Below are positions 44,079-52,564 of a stretch of 64,000 nucleotides of DNA, in pieces. Source of the DNA: Candidatus Treponema merdequi. Its GTDB lineage: Bacteria; Spirochaetota; Spirochaetia; Treponematales; Treponemataceae. Each line of letters opens with the position of its first letter. The stretch's first letter is position 1. The stretch lies in contig JAGHVB010000001.1 in assembly GCA_018064525.1 (NCBI GenBank), positions 1 through 64,000 on the forward strand, read 5' to 3'. Position numbers and translations under genes: made by a program. The notes beneath the pieces are model-generated. The model ran no database searches, was not told the DNA's origin, and worked only from the letters and a program-made list of their open reading frames with translations.

Positions 44079-44509
44079 ATGAATATATTAAAAAACTCCT
44101 TAGCGCTTAAAGCCCGAATTTTTGAACTTTTAAAATCTTTTGTGTTTTTTGTAATAATATAATCTGCACTAACATTTAAAGCACATTCTTCTTGTAGACA
44201 ATCTTCAAAATCGGAAAAACTGTTATTTTCTATAGCTTCAATAACCTGTTCTTTTCTTATGTTTGCCATTTCAAAAAAAGAAATAAGGGCCATAAGCAAA
44301 GTTCTGCAAGTTGTTGAATCAAATTCTCTTTTAATAATGTACCAGATTGTTGCAATTGAATGTTCTGTAACGAATCCAGTAATTTTTTGAGATTTACATA
44401 ATTCTAGAATTTTAAGTGAATCATCGTAAAAAGGTTTGCGTTTTAATATCACATCCAGAATTATATTTGTATCAACCAAAACTGTAATCTGCTTTTTAGA
44501 ATGGCCCAT
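44075..44509 (-). CDS. PIN-domain (VapC-like) ribonuclease toxin
   Basis: This 144-residue PIN protein has the acidic metal-site residues in order: VDTNIILD near 13, an early Glu/Asp region, FEDCLQ near 102 and ITKNTKDF near 125. Such proteins cleave RNA and are toxins of type II toxin-antitoxin pairs. Its start overlaps the end of the upstream gene by 14 bases, which is typical of toxin following antitoxin. Its stop overlaps the converging RM gene by four bases. Confidence 0.82.
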   Translation of the reverse strand: MGHSKKQITVLVDTNIILDVILKRKPFYDDSLKILELCKSQKITGFVTEHSIATIWYIIKREFDSTTCRTLLMALISFFEMANIRKEQVIEAIENNSFSDFEDCLQEECALNVSADYIITKNTKDFKSSKIRALSAKEFFNIFI

Positions 44510-45008
44510 ATTTCTCCTTCAAAGCTTCGTATCTCAACTGGTCATAATCTGGATCTTTTCCTTCATGAGTGAATTGCCTTTTTTCAAGGATTTGTTCTAT
44601 TGTTTCCCGGGCAAATTGTTTTTTCTTTCGTTCTTCTTCCAAATTTTCTTCTACAATTATGACTTTTAAGCGCTGCCCTTCTTTATATGGATAAGGATTA
44701 ATTCCCTTCACAAAATAACAGCACATTTCACCTTTGCCTTTTACTTCAACGCTAACCGGGCCTTCAAACTGAATAAAATCTTTTGTCTGCGCCCAGGTAT
44801 TTTCAGAAACATGAATCTGCATAGGTTCGCCTGTACTTTCCATTCGGCTGGCAACCAGATTTCCAAAATTAATTCCAATTCTGATTTGTATTTGCATGTG
44901 GAATTTTTCGTTGAACTGCTTTACATCAGCTAAAAGGCCTTTTGCAAAATGAATCATTTTTAATGCGCCATCAGGTGAGTTTTCTGTTGTAAGGCCGGTT
45001 GCCGCCAT
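44496..45008 (-). CDS. Chimera: remnant of class III cyclase domain plus possible antitoxin tail
   Basis: This 170-residue frame begins inside a class III adenylate/guanylate cyclase. Upstream codons KIKTIGDAY fit the family exactly but follow a TGA at about 45034. GINFGNLVASRMESTGEP shows a missing ~20-residue stretch, removing the second catalytic segment. After KGKGEMCCYFVKGI, where a cyclase domain ends, comes a charged tail (residues ~120-170) ending YDQLRYEALKEKYGPF. Because the PIN toxin gene overlaps its end by 14 bases, that tail is a candidate antitoxin. The cyclase part cannot be catalytic. Confidence 0.6.
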   Translation of the reverse strand: MAATGLTTENSPDGALKMIHFAKGLLADVKQFNEKFHMQIQIRIGINFGNLVASRMESTGEPMQIHVSENTWAQTKDFIQFEGPVSVEVKGKGEMCCYFVKGINPYPYKEGQRLKVIIVEENLEEERKKKQFARETIEQILEKRQFTHEGKDPDYDQLRYEALKEKYGPF

Positions 45009-45114
45009 GTAAGCATCCCCAATAGTTTTGATTTTTCAATGTATTATTTTTCTTTTTTTCCAGCAAAAATTTATTATATTTAATTGTGTAGAAAAATTTT
45101 TGAAAAAAACTTTG

Positions 45115-45139
45115 CTTATTAGTAACGATTCCTAATAAG
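45115..45139 (+). promoter_or_regulatory. Operator-like inverted repeat before the rubrerythrin fusion
   Basis: CTTATTAG and CTAATAAG are separated by nine bases, immediately upstream of AAGGAGG. The position suggests a repressor site for an oxidative-stress gene; the regulator is not identified. Confidence 0.5.
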
Positions 45140-45158
45140 AAAAAGGAGGATAAAACAA

Positions 45159-46367
45159 TTGAATCCAAAATCTTTTTACAACTTATCTTACGGTGTATTT
45201 GTTCTAGGTGCTAAAAGTGATGATAAAATCAATGCATGTATTACAAATACTTGTATGCAGGTTGCATCAGATCCTGCAAGAGTGGCAATTTCAGTTTTGA
45301 ATAAAAATCTTACTTGCGACATGATAAAAAAATCTGGCGAATTTACACTCTCGGTTTTGGACAAGACTTGTACTTTTGACTTAATTAAAAACTTTGGAAT
45401 GCAAAGTGGAAGAGATGTAAACAAGTTTGCGAATTTTCCTTACGAAACAAACAAAAATGGACTTCCATACATTACAAAAAGTGTATGTTCATTATTTGAA
45501 TGTAAAGTAATTTCTAAAGAAGATTTAGGAACTCACACATTGTTTATTGCTGAAGTAACAGAAGGTGAAGTTTTAAGTGAAAATGCTCCATTAACCTATG
45601 CTGATTATCAGAATAATGTAAAACCAAAACCTGTAATCAACAATGATAGAAAAATTGTTGGCTGGCGTTGTAAAATCTGCGGATATGAATACAAAGGTTC
45701 TGAACTTCCAAAAGATTTTACATGTCCACTTTGCGGACATCCGGCAGAAGATTTTGAACCAATTTATGAATCAACAGCTGCAGTTGTGGCTGAAAAAATA
45801 GTAACTAATTTAAACTCACAGGAGAAAAAAATGAATAAATACGAAGGAACACAGACAGAAAAAAATCTTCAGGCAGCTTTTGCCGGCGAATCACAGGCTA
45901 GAAACAAGTACACTTACTTTGCTTCAGTTGCAAAAAAAGAAGGATTGGAACAGATTTCGGCAATGTTCTTAAAAACAGCTGATAACGAAAAAGAACATGC
46001 TAAAATTTGGTTTAAAGAACTTAATGGAATTGGAAACACAGCTGAAAACTTAAAAGCTGCTGCAGACGGCGAAAACTTTGAATGGACAGACATGTACAAT
46101 GATTTTGCAAAAACTGCAGAAGAAGAAGGTTTTACTGCACTGGCAGCAAAATTCCGTCTTGTTGCAGAAATTGAAAAACATCACGAAGAAAGATACCGCG
46201 CACTTTTGAAGAACGTTGAAACTGCCGCTGTATTCGAAAAATCAGAAGTAAAAGTTTGGGAATGCCGCAACTGTGGTCACATTGCTGTTGGAACAAAAGC
46301 TCCAGAAGTTTGCCCGGTTTGTGCACATCCACAAGCTTATTTTGAAGTAAACGCAGAAAACTACTAG
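45159..46367 (+). CDS. Flavoreductase-rubredoxin-rubrerythrin fusion
   Basis: This 402-residue protein starts at TTG behind AAGGAGG. Residues 1-155 are a flavin-reductase-like FMN domain, as in high-molecular-weight rubredoxin. Residues ~168-205 are a rubredoxin (CKICG and CPLCG). Residues ~228-350 are the rubrerythrin diiron domain ([30 protein letters not shown]). Residues ~362-395 are the rubrerythrin's own rubredoxin-like site (CRNCG and CPVCA). One chain therefore holds the full route from NAD(P)H through FMN and rubredoxin to a peroxide-reducing diiron centre. A strong internal ribosome binding site and ATG lie at 45820-45833, exactly where free-standing rubrerythrins begin. Confidence 0.9.
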   Translation: MNPKSFYNLSYGVFVLGAKSDDKINACITNTCMQVASDPARVAISVLNKNLTCDMIKKSGEFTLSVLDKTCTFDLIKNFGMQSGRDVNKFANFPYETNKNGLPYITKSVCSLFECKVISKEDLGTHTLFIAEVTEGEVLSENAPLTYADYQNNVKPKPVINNDRKIVGWRCKICGYEYKGSELPKDFTCPLCGHPAEDFEPIYESTAAVVAEKIVTNLNSQEKKMNKYEGTQTEKNLQAAFAGESQARNKYTYFASVAKKEGLEQISAMFLKTADNEKEHAKIWFKELNGIGNTAENLKAAADGENFEWTDMYNDFAKTAEEEGFTALAAKFRLVAEIEKHHEERYRALLKNVETAAVFEKSEVKVWECRNCGHIAVGTKAPEVCPVCAHPQAYFEVNAENY

Positions 46368-46399
46368 TAGAAACTGCAGCGTAAAACCAAACTGCAACT

Positions 46400-46984
46400 T
46401 TAATATATAAAAATAAGCTCGCCTTTACTCGAAATAACATACATATGGATTCCCGCAACTTGTGGCAATGTTACAATCGCTTCCTGTTCTGCAAAAAGAT
46501 TTATGCTTATAATCTGGTTGTACTGAACAACAATCACATTTGAAATGTAATCATCTTTTGTCATAGGATGATTAAAACTGACAGTATACTGGCCGTCAAA
46601 TTCGCGGATAATCGGGTGGTATTTTTCTTCTTCGGAAGTTTTAGAACTAACAGGATTAAGAATATTTCCACAGCAGCTGATTTCTATATCTTTTATGCTT
46701 GTAACAAGATTTCCGCAAGTTGGACAACGATAAAATTTTAAGTAATTCATATTGGAGCCAAAACTGCGGTTAATAATCAATCTTCCCTGCAAAATGCTTT
46801 GAATATCAATTTCCAGAACTTTTGAAAGCTGGGAAAGCAAAGTTATGTCCGGGCAGCCGTGACCTTTTTCCCATTTGCAGATTGCATTATCTGTAACGTT
46901 GATGGCAGCTGCAAGTTCTTTTTGTGTCATCCCTTTTTTTATGCGGATATCGTGAATTATTTTTCCTGTTTTTTCGGCGTTCAC
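46400..46984 (-). CDS. HTH regulator fused to a desulfoferrodoxin-like metal domain
   Basis: This 194-residue protein has an XRE helix-turn-helix (residues 8-65: KKGMTQKELAAAINVTDNAI). A desulforedoxin-like segment with C-x2-C and CC (YRCPTCG and ISCCGN, residues ~85-107) follows, then a superoxide-reductase-like beta domain with HPIIREFDG and HPMTKDDYI. In desulfoferrodoxins the Cys set binds one iron, and the His residues with a late Cys bind the catalytic iron. Here the late Cys-x2-His is not evident, so sensing rather than catalysis is likely. It lies beside the rubrerythrin fusion and flavodoxin genes, suggesting a redox regulator. Confidence 0.8.
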   Translation of the reverse strand: MNAEKTGKIIHDIRIKKGMTQKELAAAINVTDNAICKWEKGHGCPDITLLSQLSKVLEIDIQSILQGRLIINRSFGSNMNYLKFYRCPTCGNLVTSIKDIEISCCGNILNPVSSKTSEEEKYHPIIREFDGQYTVSFNHPMTKDDYISNVIVVQYNQIISINLFAEQEAIVTLPQVAGIHMYVISSKGELIFIY

Positions 46985-46993
46985 TTTAATCCT

Positions 46994-47668
46994 CTACGCA
47001 TTTATATTTTTAATATATTCTTCTTTGGAAATCATTGGGCTTTCAAGTTCTTTGATTGTTTCTTCTAGAAGACTAAAGTTTTTTACATATTCTTCGCCGG
47101 CTTTTTCAAACGCTTCGGCTTTTGGTTTTGCTACAATCTGTGCTTCCGGAATATTTAAAAGCGGTGTTTCTGGTACAAAAATCTTAGTAAGATTTCCAAA
47201 ACATAAATCACACTGGCGGTCCAAAGCTTCAAAATTATGATCCCAGTTTGGAAATCCACATCCGCTGATTACAACTGAATGAATCTTTGAAAAATCTACA
47301 CGTGCAACATGCTGAGTGCGGCCATCAACAATTTCCATTTTCTTTTGAACAAGCGGAATTGTGCGGTCCAAAACAGCTTTGATGTGACTTGGCATTCCGT
47401 AGCAGTAAAGTGGAAAACTCCAGATTATTAAATCCATATTCTGATAAAGGTCGAGAATATCATTTTGATCATCTTTAATTACACAGTGTCCGTCGCAAAT
47501 CTTCCAGCAGCCAAAACAACCGCGGCAAGGAGCAATTTTTTTGTTGATTACATCGATAACCGTAATTTCGTGTTCGCCAGTTTTTTTAATTCCACGCAAA
47601 AAAGCATTTGTTAAAATCATTGTGTCACTTTTTTCTTTTGGGCTTCCGTTCAAAACTAAAATCTTCAT
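46994..47668 (-). CDS. Flavodoxin-fold NAD(P)H-dependent FMN reductase
   Basis: This 224-residue protein has the FMN-phosphate loop LNGSPKEKSDTM near residue 6, CRGCFGCWKICDGHC near 48, and SFPLYCYGMPSHIKAVLDR near 84, all typical of iron-sulfur-flavoprotein-like or NAD(P)H:FMN reductases. The Cys cluster may be redox-active or bind metal. The HTH-desulfoferrodoxin gene follows by nine bases on the same strand, so the two are probably one operon. Confidence 0.82.
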   Translation of the reverse strand: MKILVLNGSPKEKSDTMILTNAFLRGIKKTGEHEITVIDVINKKIAPCRGCFGCWKICDGHCVIKDDQNDILDLYQNMDLIIWSFPLYCYGMPSHIKAVLDRTIPLVQKKMEIVDGRTQHVARVDFSKIHSVVISGCGFPNWDHNFEALDRQCDLCFGNLTKIFVPETPLLNIPEAQIVAKPKAEAFEKAGEEYVKNFSLLEETIKELESPMISKEEYIKNINA

Positions 47669-47792
47669 TTGTTACCTCACGCCTAGCAGAATAACATGAG
47701 AGATGTTTAATGTAAATCTGCGGAGGGTAGATTTATAACTGATACATGATAAACAAAACCACAACTTTAATACAAATCTCGAAAAAATCATT

Positions 47793-47798
47793 TATAAT
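47793..47798 (+). promoter_or_regulatory. -10 box of a probable leaderless promoter
   Basis: TATAAT ends six bases before the ATG at 47805, so transcription should begin at or beside the start codon. No ribosome binding site is present. Confidence 0.5.
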
Positions 47799-47804
47799 AA
47801 GTTT

Positions 47805-48449
47805 ATGACTATCAGAAACGAAACGTCAGCAGACTACAGAACTGTAGAAGAATTGATAAAAAAAACTTTCTGGAACTTGTACGTTCCAGGATGCAGTGAA
47901 CATCATTTTGCTCATCTTGTAAGACAAAGTGAAGATTACATTCCAGAGCTAGATTTTGTTCTGGAAGAAGACGGAAAAATAATCGGTCACATTATTTATG
48001 TAAAGGCAAAGTTCGTTGCAACTGACGGAACTGAAAAAGAAGTGCTGTCATTCGGGCCTTTTACAATCGATCCAGATTATCAGAGAAAAGGTTATGGAAG
48101 AAAACTGCTGAATCATTCTTTGGAAGCAGCTGCAAAAATGGGATACGACACTGTTGCAATCTGGGGAAATCCTGAAAATTATGTGTGCTACGGTTTTAAA
48201 AACTGCAAACGATATAACGTGTGCATTGAAGAAGGCGTTTATCCTGTTTCGCTTATGGTAAAAGTTCTGGATGAAAATGCATTTTTGGCAGAAGGCAAAA
48301 CCTGGAAATATGTAGAAAGTCCAGCTCACGGATACGATGGAACTGGTTTTGAAGAATTTGACAGCACGTTTGAGCAGATGGAAAAAGGTTATTCGTACAC
48401 TCAGGAATTGTTCTACATTTACTGCAGATCGAATGTGGTACGGGATTAA
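47805..48449 (+). CDS. GNAT-family N-acetyltransferase
   Basis: This 214-residue GNAT protein has FVLEEDGKIIGHIIYVKAK in the central strands and the acetyl-CoA pyrophosphate loop as DYQRKGYGRKLLNHSLE near 88, then GYDTVAIWGNPENYVCYGF. It resembles the YhbS-like predicted acetyltransferases. The acceptor is unknown. The isochorismatase-like gene starts 13 bases after its stop, so both are probably transcribed together. Confidence 0.85.
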   Translation: MTIRNETSADYRTVEELIKKTFWNLYVPGCSEHHFAHLVRQSEDYIPELDFVLEEDGKIIGHIIYVKAKFVATDGTEKEVLSFGPFTIDPDYQRKGYGRKLLNHSLEAAAKMGYDTVAIWGNPENYVCYGFKNCKRYNVCIEEGVYPVSLMVKVLDENAFLAEGKTWKYVESPAHGYDGTGFEEFDSTFEQMEKGYSYTQELFYIYCRSNVVRD

Positions 48450-48462
48450 TAAGGAGTTCTTT

Positions 48463-48996
48463 ATGATTTTAATGGTTGTAGATACACAGAGAGGTTGTTT
48501 TGACGAAAGACTTTTTGCTTTTGAAAAAGTAAGAAAAAATATAATTCGGTTGATTTCTGAAGCAAGACAACACAATATCGAAGTAATTTATATTCAGCAT
48601 GATGACGGCCCCGGTGAAGATTTAGACAAATCTACTGAACGATATGAAATCTATGATGCTTTTGCTCCAATGCCAAATGAACGTCGTTTTGAAAAAAATG
48701 TAAACAGTGCATTTCATAAAATGACAGGACTTACAGATTATCTTTTATCTAAAAACGAAAAAGACATCATTACAATTGGAGTTTCAACTGATTACTGTAT
48801 GGATGCAACTATCAAAAGTGGATTTGAACAAGGCTTTCATATGATTGTTCCTTCATTTGCCAATTCAACTTATGACAACCCATATTTTTCAAAAGAAATT
48901 GCATATAAATATTATAATGAATTTATGTGGCCAAAAAGATATGCGACGGTAGTGAGTGTGGACGAGGCAATCAAGATGATGGAATATAAAGGATAG
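48463..48996 (+). CDS. Isochorismatase-family cysteine hydrolase
   Basis: This ~177-residue hydrolase starts at ATG 48463 behind AAGGAG. The N-terminal catalytic Asp is in MVVDTQRG, a Lys is in EKNVNSAF near 83, and the nucleophile Cys is in IGVSTDYCMDATI near 109. This triad is typical of nicotinamidase/isochorismatase-like amidohydrolases. The substrate is unknown. A broken GNAT-like fragment follows directly. Confidence 0.87.
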   Translation: MILMVVDTQRGCFDERLFAFEKVRKNIIRLISEARQHNIEVIYIQHDDGPGEDLDKSTERYEIYDAFAPMPNERRFEKNVNSAFHKMTGLTDYLLSKNEKDIITIGVSTDYCMDATIKSGFEQGFHMIVPSFANSTYDNPYFSKEIAYKYYNEFMWPKRYATVVSVDEAIKMMEYKG

Positions 48997-48999
48997 AAA

Positions 49000-49138
49000 A
49001 TGAAATTTACTTTTGCAACACAAAAGGATATTGAACAGCTCACAGAATTGTCGCATTGCTTTTGTTGCCCGCGATGAAGATACAATATTGATAATTAAAA
49101 AACATATTTACGGATTAAATCCACTTCCGTTTGTTTAA
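49000..49138 (+). pseudogene. Fragment of a GNAT-like gene
   Basis: An ATG opens the start of an acetyltransferase (MKFTFATQKDIEQLTEL), then the frame breaks. In another frame VARDEDTILIIKKHIYGLNPLPFV runs to a stop at 49136-49138. Most of the middle of the gene is missing. The tail overlaps the convergent Rsm22-like gene by four bases. Confidence 0.55.
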
Positions 49139-50487
49139 TTTTCTTCAACAATGACGGCGCCGGTTTTGAAGTCGCGTTTTAGTTCGCGGTTTGGGTTTGG
49201 GGATTTTGTTTCGATGAGGTCGCCTGAGAAAACGAGCTGGCCTTTTTTTGGAATGTAGAGCGCAAGTCCGAGACGGCTGCAAGCGTAAAAGCCGATTTTG
49301 TCTCTGATGCGGATCGGGTCAGATGCGATGCGGAGTAAGAGCGGGGCGGCGGGTTTCTGAAGTGATTCTCGCGAAGAATGGTATGCGGATTTATCTTGAG
49401 ATGACGGTACATCATGTTTTATTAAAACATCATTCGTAATGCCTGCGTCTTCTGGTGTTGCAAAAACAAAACTCAATACTGCACGGTCTTTCGGGAGTTT
49501 TGCGGCAGCTGAAAGTTTCTGCAGTTTTTCCGGTGCGTTTTTTGTCGGGAATGCGAAGTTGCACCATTTTCCACTTTTTTTATTTTCTGTACCACGGTCT
49601 GTGTGCGGACCTTTCAAAAGTCTTCCATCCATCGGACACAATTCGCAGTGACAGCATGGAGCTTCTATTGAAAGGCCGCGTCTCATAAATGAATCTCTGA
49701 GACAGCTTATAAACCGTGCTGAACGTGGAACACCCGGTTCTACTATGATAAAAGCTGCATCTTCTTTTGCATAGCGTGATAAATCTTCTGAATATTTTTT
49801 TGAAAGAAAATCGAGTGGCTTTGTTTCTGATTGGAAAACTTCGTTAAACATATTTGCACATGTTATAAGTTTTGCTTTTTCTTTTATCGAAGTTCCAAGT
49901 GCTCCTTTTACACGGATGATTTTCCATGGTGCGATGTCGCAGGTTTCTGAATTGATGTCAGTATCAGAATTGATTTTCGAATCAGAATTGTCATCGCTTG
50001 CAGTACCCGCGCTGATTGTCTTAGCGACAATTGATAAAAATAATTCTTCACCGAGTGCCATTGCTTCTTTTGAAAGATCGAGACAGTACCATGTTATTTT
50101 TTTTGTGCGGAGTTCAGGACGGGAAAGCCATAGTGCAATTACAACTGTGAGCGGTCCGCTTCCGATGTCGAGCGCGAAATCTCCGTCAGAAAGATTTATT
50201 TTTGTTATATCGATGTTTGAAAACAGGCGGGTAAGTCGTACGAGATTCCACCATGCAAAATATCTTGTGTAGGCAGATAAAAATGTTTTTTCGTTCATGT
50301 AACCCATGCGTCGTGTGTCGCGTTCGTCTGTGAGTTCGTGAGATAGCTGTCTGATGTCGTCTGGTAATTTTGAAGTTTGCTTTGAGTTAAGTGGAAGTAT
50401 TCCCTGAACGATTTTGTCAAAGTCTTCGAGAATTTTCTGTGCGTCTTCTGGAACTTTTTTTGGATTGAAAAGTGATGTACCGCTCAT
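49135..50487 (-). CDS. Rsm22-like ribosomal methyltransferase, with low-complexity inserts
   Basis: This 450-residue protein has a SAM-binding LDIGSGPLTVV near residue 105, a Cys-rich metal site (CCHCELCPM near 282, KWCNF near 312) and the overall shape of the Rsm22 family, which acts on small-subunit ribosome assembly and rRNA methylation. Two Ser/Asp-rich stretches, near 160-185 and 352-385, look inserted and share DNA words with the ABC ATPase repeat at 35126-35233. It is last in a ptsI-der-merR-rsm22 row on one strand. Confidence 0.78.
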   Translation of the reverse strand: MSGTSLFNPKKVPEDAQKILEDFDKIVQGILPLNSKQTSKLPDDIRQLSHELTDERDTRRMGYMNEKTFLSAYTRYFAWWNLVRLTRLFSNIDITKINLSDGDFALDIGSGPLTVVIALWLSRPELRTKKITWYCLDLSKEAMALGEELFLSIVAKTISAGTASDDNSDSKINSDTDINSETCDIAPWKIIRVKGALGTSIKEKAKLITCANMFNEVFQSETKPLDFLSKKYSEDLSRYAKEDAAFIIVEPGVPRSARFISCLRDSFMRRGLSIEAPCCHCELCPMDGRLLKGPHTDRGTENKKSGKWCNFAFPTKNAPEKLQKLSAAAKLPKDRAVLSFVFATPEDAGITNDVLIKHDVPSSQDKSAYHSSRESLQKPAAPLLLRIASDPIRIRDKIGFYACSRLGLALYIPKKGQLVFSGDLIETKSPNPNRELKRDFKTGAVIVEEN

Positions 50488-50541
50488 TTTATTTTCCTGG
50501 TTTAAGTTTTGAATTAGATAAAGATGATTTGTAAAACTTCA

Positions 50542-50868
50542 TCAGTTATTTTTTCTGTATTTTTTTATCGTTAAAAGTGCGTCAGTCAATTCTTTACGGA
50601 TTGAATGTATTTCATGAATCGCATCAAAATTATTCTGAACCTGTTCTGATTCTGCAATAATCTGATCGCGGGCACCTTCGATTGTAAATTTTTTTTCGTT
50701 GATTAAATAATTCAATCTTAAAATCATATCGAGTTCTTTTTGAGAATAAATTCTTCGTCCGCCGAAATCTTTCTGTGGTGCAAACCCCGGGATGACTTCT
50801 TCCCAGTAGCGGAGAACATGAGGTTTTATTCCTGTTAATTCTTCGATTTGTCCGATTGAATATGGCAT
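50542..50868 (-). CDS. MerR-family regulator
   Basis: This 108-residue protein is a short MerR-type winged HTH: YSIGQIEELTGIKPHVLRYWEE at the N-terminus, GGRRIYSQKELDMILRL as the wing and second helix, then a coiled-coil dimerisation helix. There are no effector-domain cysteines. It lies between der and the Rsm22-like gene on the same strand; what it regulates is not evident. Confidence 0.88.
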   Translation of the reverse strand: MPYSIGQIEELTGIKPHVLRYWEEVIPGFAPQKDFGGRRIYSQKELDMILRLNYLINEKKFTIEGARDQIIAESEQVQNNFDAIHEIHSIRKELTDALLTIKKYRKNN

Positions 50869-50934
50869 CTAATTCCGCGGGTATTAAAAATGAAATCGGT
50901 CTTTCAACTGAAATCATTTTTTTGCCGCTTTCTC

Positions 50935-52512
50935 CTAATTTAATTCTCTGTCTTCCCATTTCTGACGGCTGGCTTTCATTTCGAGCTGTACTGGAATTTT
51001 GTCAAAGCCTAAGTCTTCGCGGATTCTGTTTTTGAGGAATGTTACATATGTCTGTGGTACAACTTCTGGACGTGTTGCAAAGATTGTGAATACGCATGGG
51101 TTTGTACTTGTCTGTGTCATGTAGCGGATTTTAAAATGCGCTGTCTTTGATGCTGGAGGCGGATACTTGAAGAGCCAGTCTTTGAGCGCAGTATTTAAAA
51201 CTGATGTGCTTACTTTTTTTGTAAGCTGGCTGTGAAGTTCCAGTGCTGTATCCATCAAAAGTTTGATGCCGTCGCCTTCGAGAGCAGAAATACAAATGAT
51301 TGGAGCGTAATTCATCTGACCGAACATGATCTTGATGTTTTCTTCTGCATTCTTGATTGCTGTTCTGCCTTTTTCCTGAGTGTCCCATTTGTTGAGAATG
51401 AAAATAATTCCGCGGCCCTGTTCGTAAGCAAGAGAACAGATTTTTTTATCCTGTTCTGCAAGTCCGATCTGAGCATCAATCATTAAGAAAACGATGTCGC
51501 ATTCGTCAATTGTTTTTATTGCACGGTTTACGGAATAGTATTCGACATTTTCTTTGACTTTTGCTTTTCGTCTGATTCCGGCTGTGTCGAGGATTTTAAA
51601 TTCACGGTCGTTGTAACGGAATGAGCCTTCGACTACATCGCGTGTTGTTCCTGCGTAATCGCTTACGATTGAAGCCTGGGTATGAGTAAGTCTGTTTGAG
51701 AGCGTTGATTTTCCGGTGTTTGGTTTTCCAAGGAGTGCGATTCTGATTGGAATGTCCTGTTCCGTTCCTTCGGTTACTTTACTGAAGTCCATGTTATCAA
51801 CGAGTTTCTGCTGCAGTTCTGGAATTTTGTCACCGTGTTCTGCACTGATGAAAATAAGTTCTTTGAAACCGTATTTCATATAGTTGAGCGCAAACTGTTC
51901 GTTTTTGCCGCCTTCTGTTTTGTTTACGGCAGCAATCACTTTGTTCCAGTAAGGTCTGAGCTCGTGAATAAATTCTTCGTCTTCTGGTGTAATCTGACTT
52001 GCCTCAAGAAGGAGAAGGATTAAATCTGCTTTCTTTAATTTGTCGAGAGTCTTTTCAACAACAAGATCGTCCATTACGGCTTCCATAGTGCCGATGTCTC
52101 TTGTAAGTTTGTATCCGCCTGTGTCCATAAGGTGAACTGGCTTTCCGAGAATAAAGCAGTCGCCTTCTACAGGGTCGCGTGTAACGCCCGGAGTCGGATC
52201 AGTAATTGCGATTCTTTTGTGCATAAAGCGGTTGAATAAAGTTGATTTTCCGACATTTGGTCGTCCTGCAATTACGAGAAGCGGTTTATTGAAATAGATT
52301 TTTGATGTGTCAAATTTTTTGTTTTCAGTTTCTGAATCAGAATCAGCGTTCTGTGAAATTCCATTTTGTAAATCTGAATTTATATTCTGATCGTTTTCAA
52401 ATTTAATTTCTTCTTCTGATTTTTCGATTTCATCGTAATCATGAAATGCTTTCTTTGAAGTGCTTACTTTTGGTTTTGGTTTTGAAAAATCGGGTTTCTG
52501 TTTTTTCTTCAT
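50935..52512 (-). CDS. der: Ribosome-assembly GTPase Der (EngA) with acidic N-terminal extension
   Basis: This 525-residue protein has the diagnostic two consecutive GTPase domains, with P-loops AGRPNVGKST near 80 and LGKPNTGKST near 258, and NKWD/NKTE-type base-specificity motifs. The C-terminal KH-like domain contains KTAHFKIRYMTQ. It acts in 50S subunit maturation. The first ~75 residues are a Lys/Asp/Glu/Ser-rich extension absent from standard Der. It contains a 24-base stretch that matches DNA in the DTW-protein gene at 22 positions. Confidence 0.93.
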   Translation of the reverse strand: MKKKQKPDFSKPKPKVSTSKKAFHDYDEIEKSEEEIKFENDQNINSDLQNGISQNADSDSETENKKFDTSKIYFNKPLLVIAGRPNVGKSTLFNRFMHKRIAITDPTPGVTRDPVEGDCFILGKPVHLMDTGGYKLTRDIGTMEAVMDDLVVEKTLDKLKKADLILLLLEASQITPEDEEFIHELRPYWNKVIAAVNKTEGGKNEQFALNYMKYGFKELIFISAEHGDKIPELQQKLVDNMDFSKVTEGTEQDIPIRIALLGKPNTGKSTLSNRLTHTQASIVSDYAGTTRDVVEGSFRYNDREFKILDTAGIRRKAKVKENVEYYSVNRAIKTIDECDIVFLMIDAQIGLAEQDKKICSLAYEQGRGIIFILNKWDTQEKGRTAIKNAEENIKIMFGQMNYAPIICISALEGDGIKLLMDTALELHSQLTKKVSTSVLNTALKDWLFKYPPPASKTAHFKIRYMTQTSTNPCVFTIFATRPEVVPQTYVTFLKNRIREDLGFDKIPVQLEMKASRQKWEDRELN

Positions 52513-52564
52513 AACTGCGGTCCTGAATATTCAACTTAATAAAAATCAAATTGAAAATTAATTT

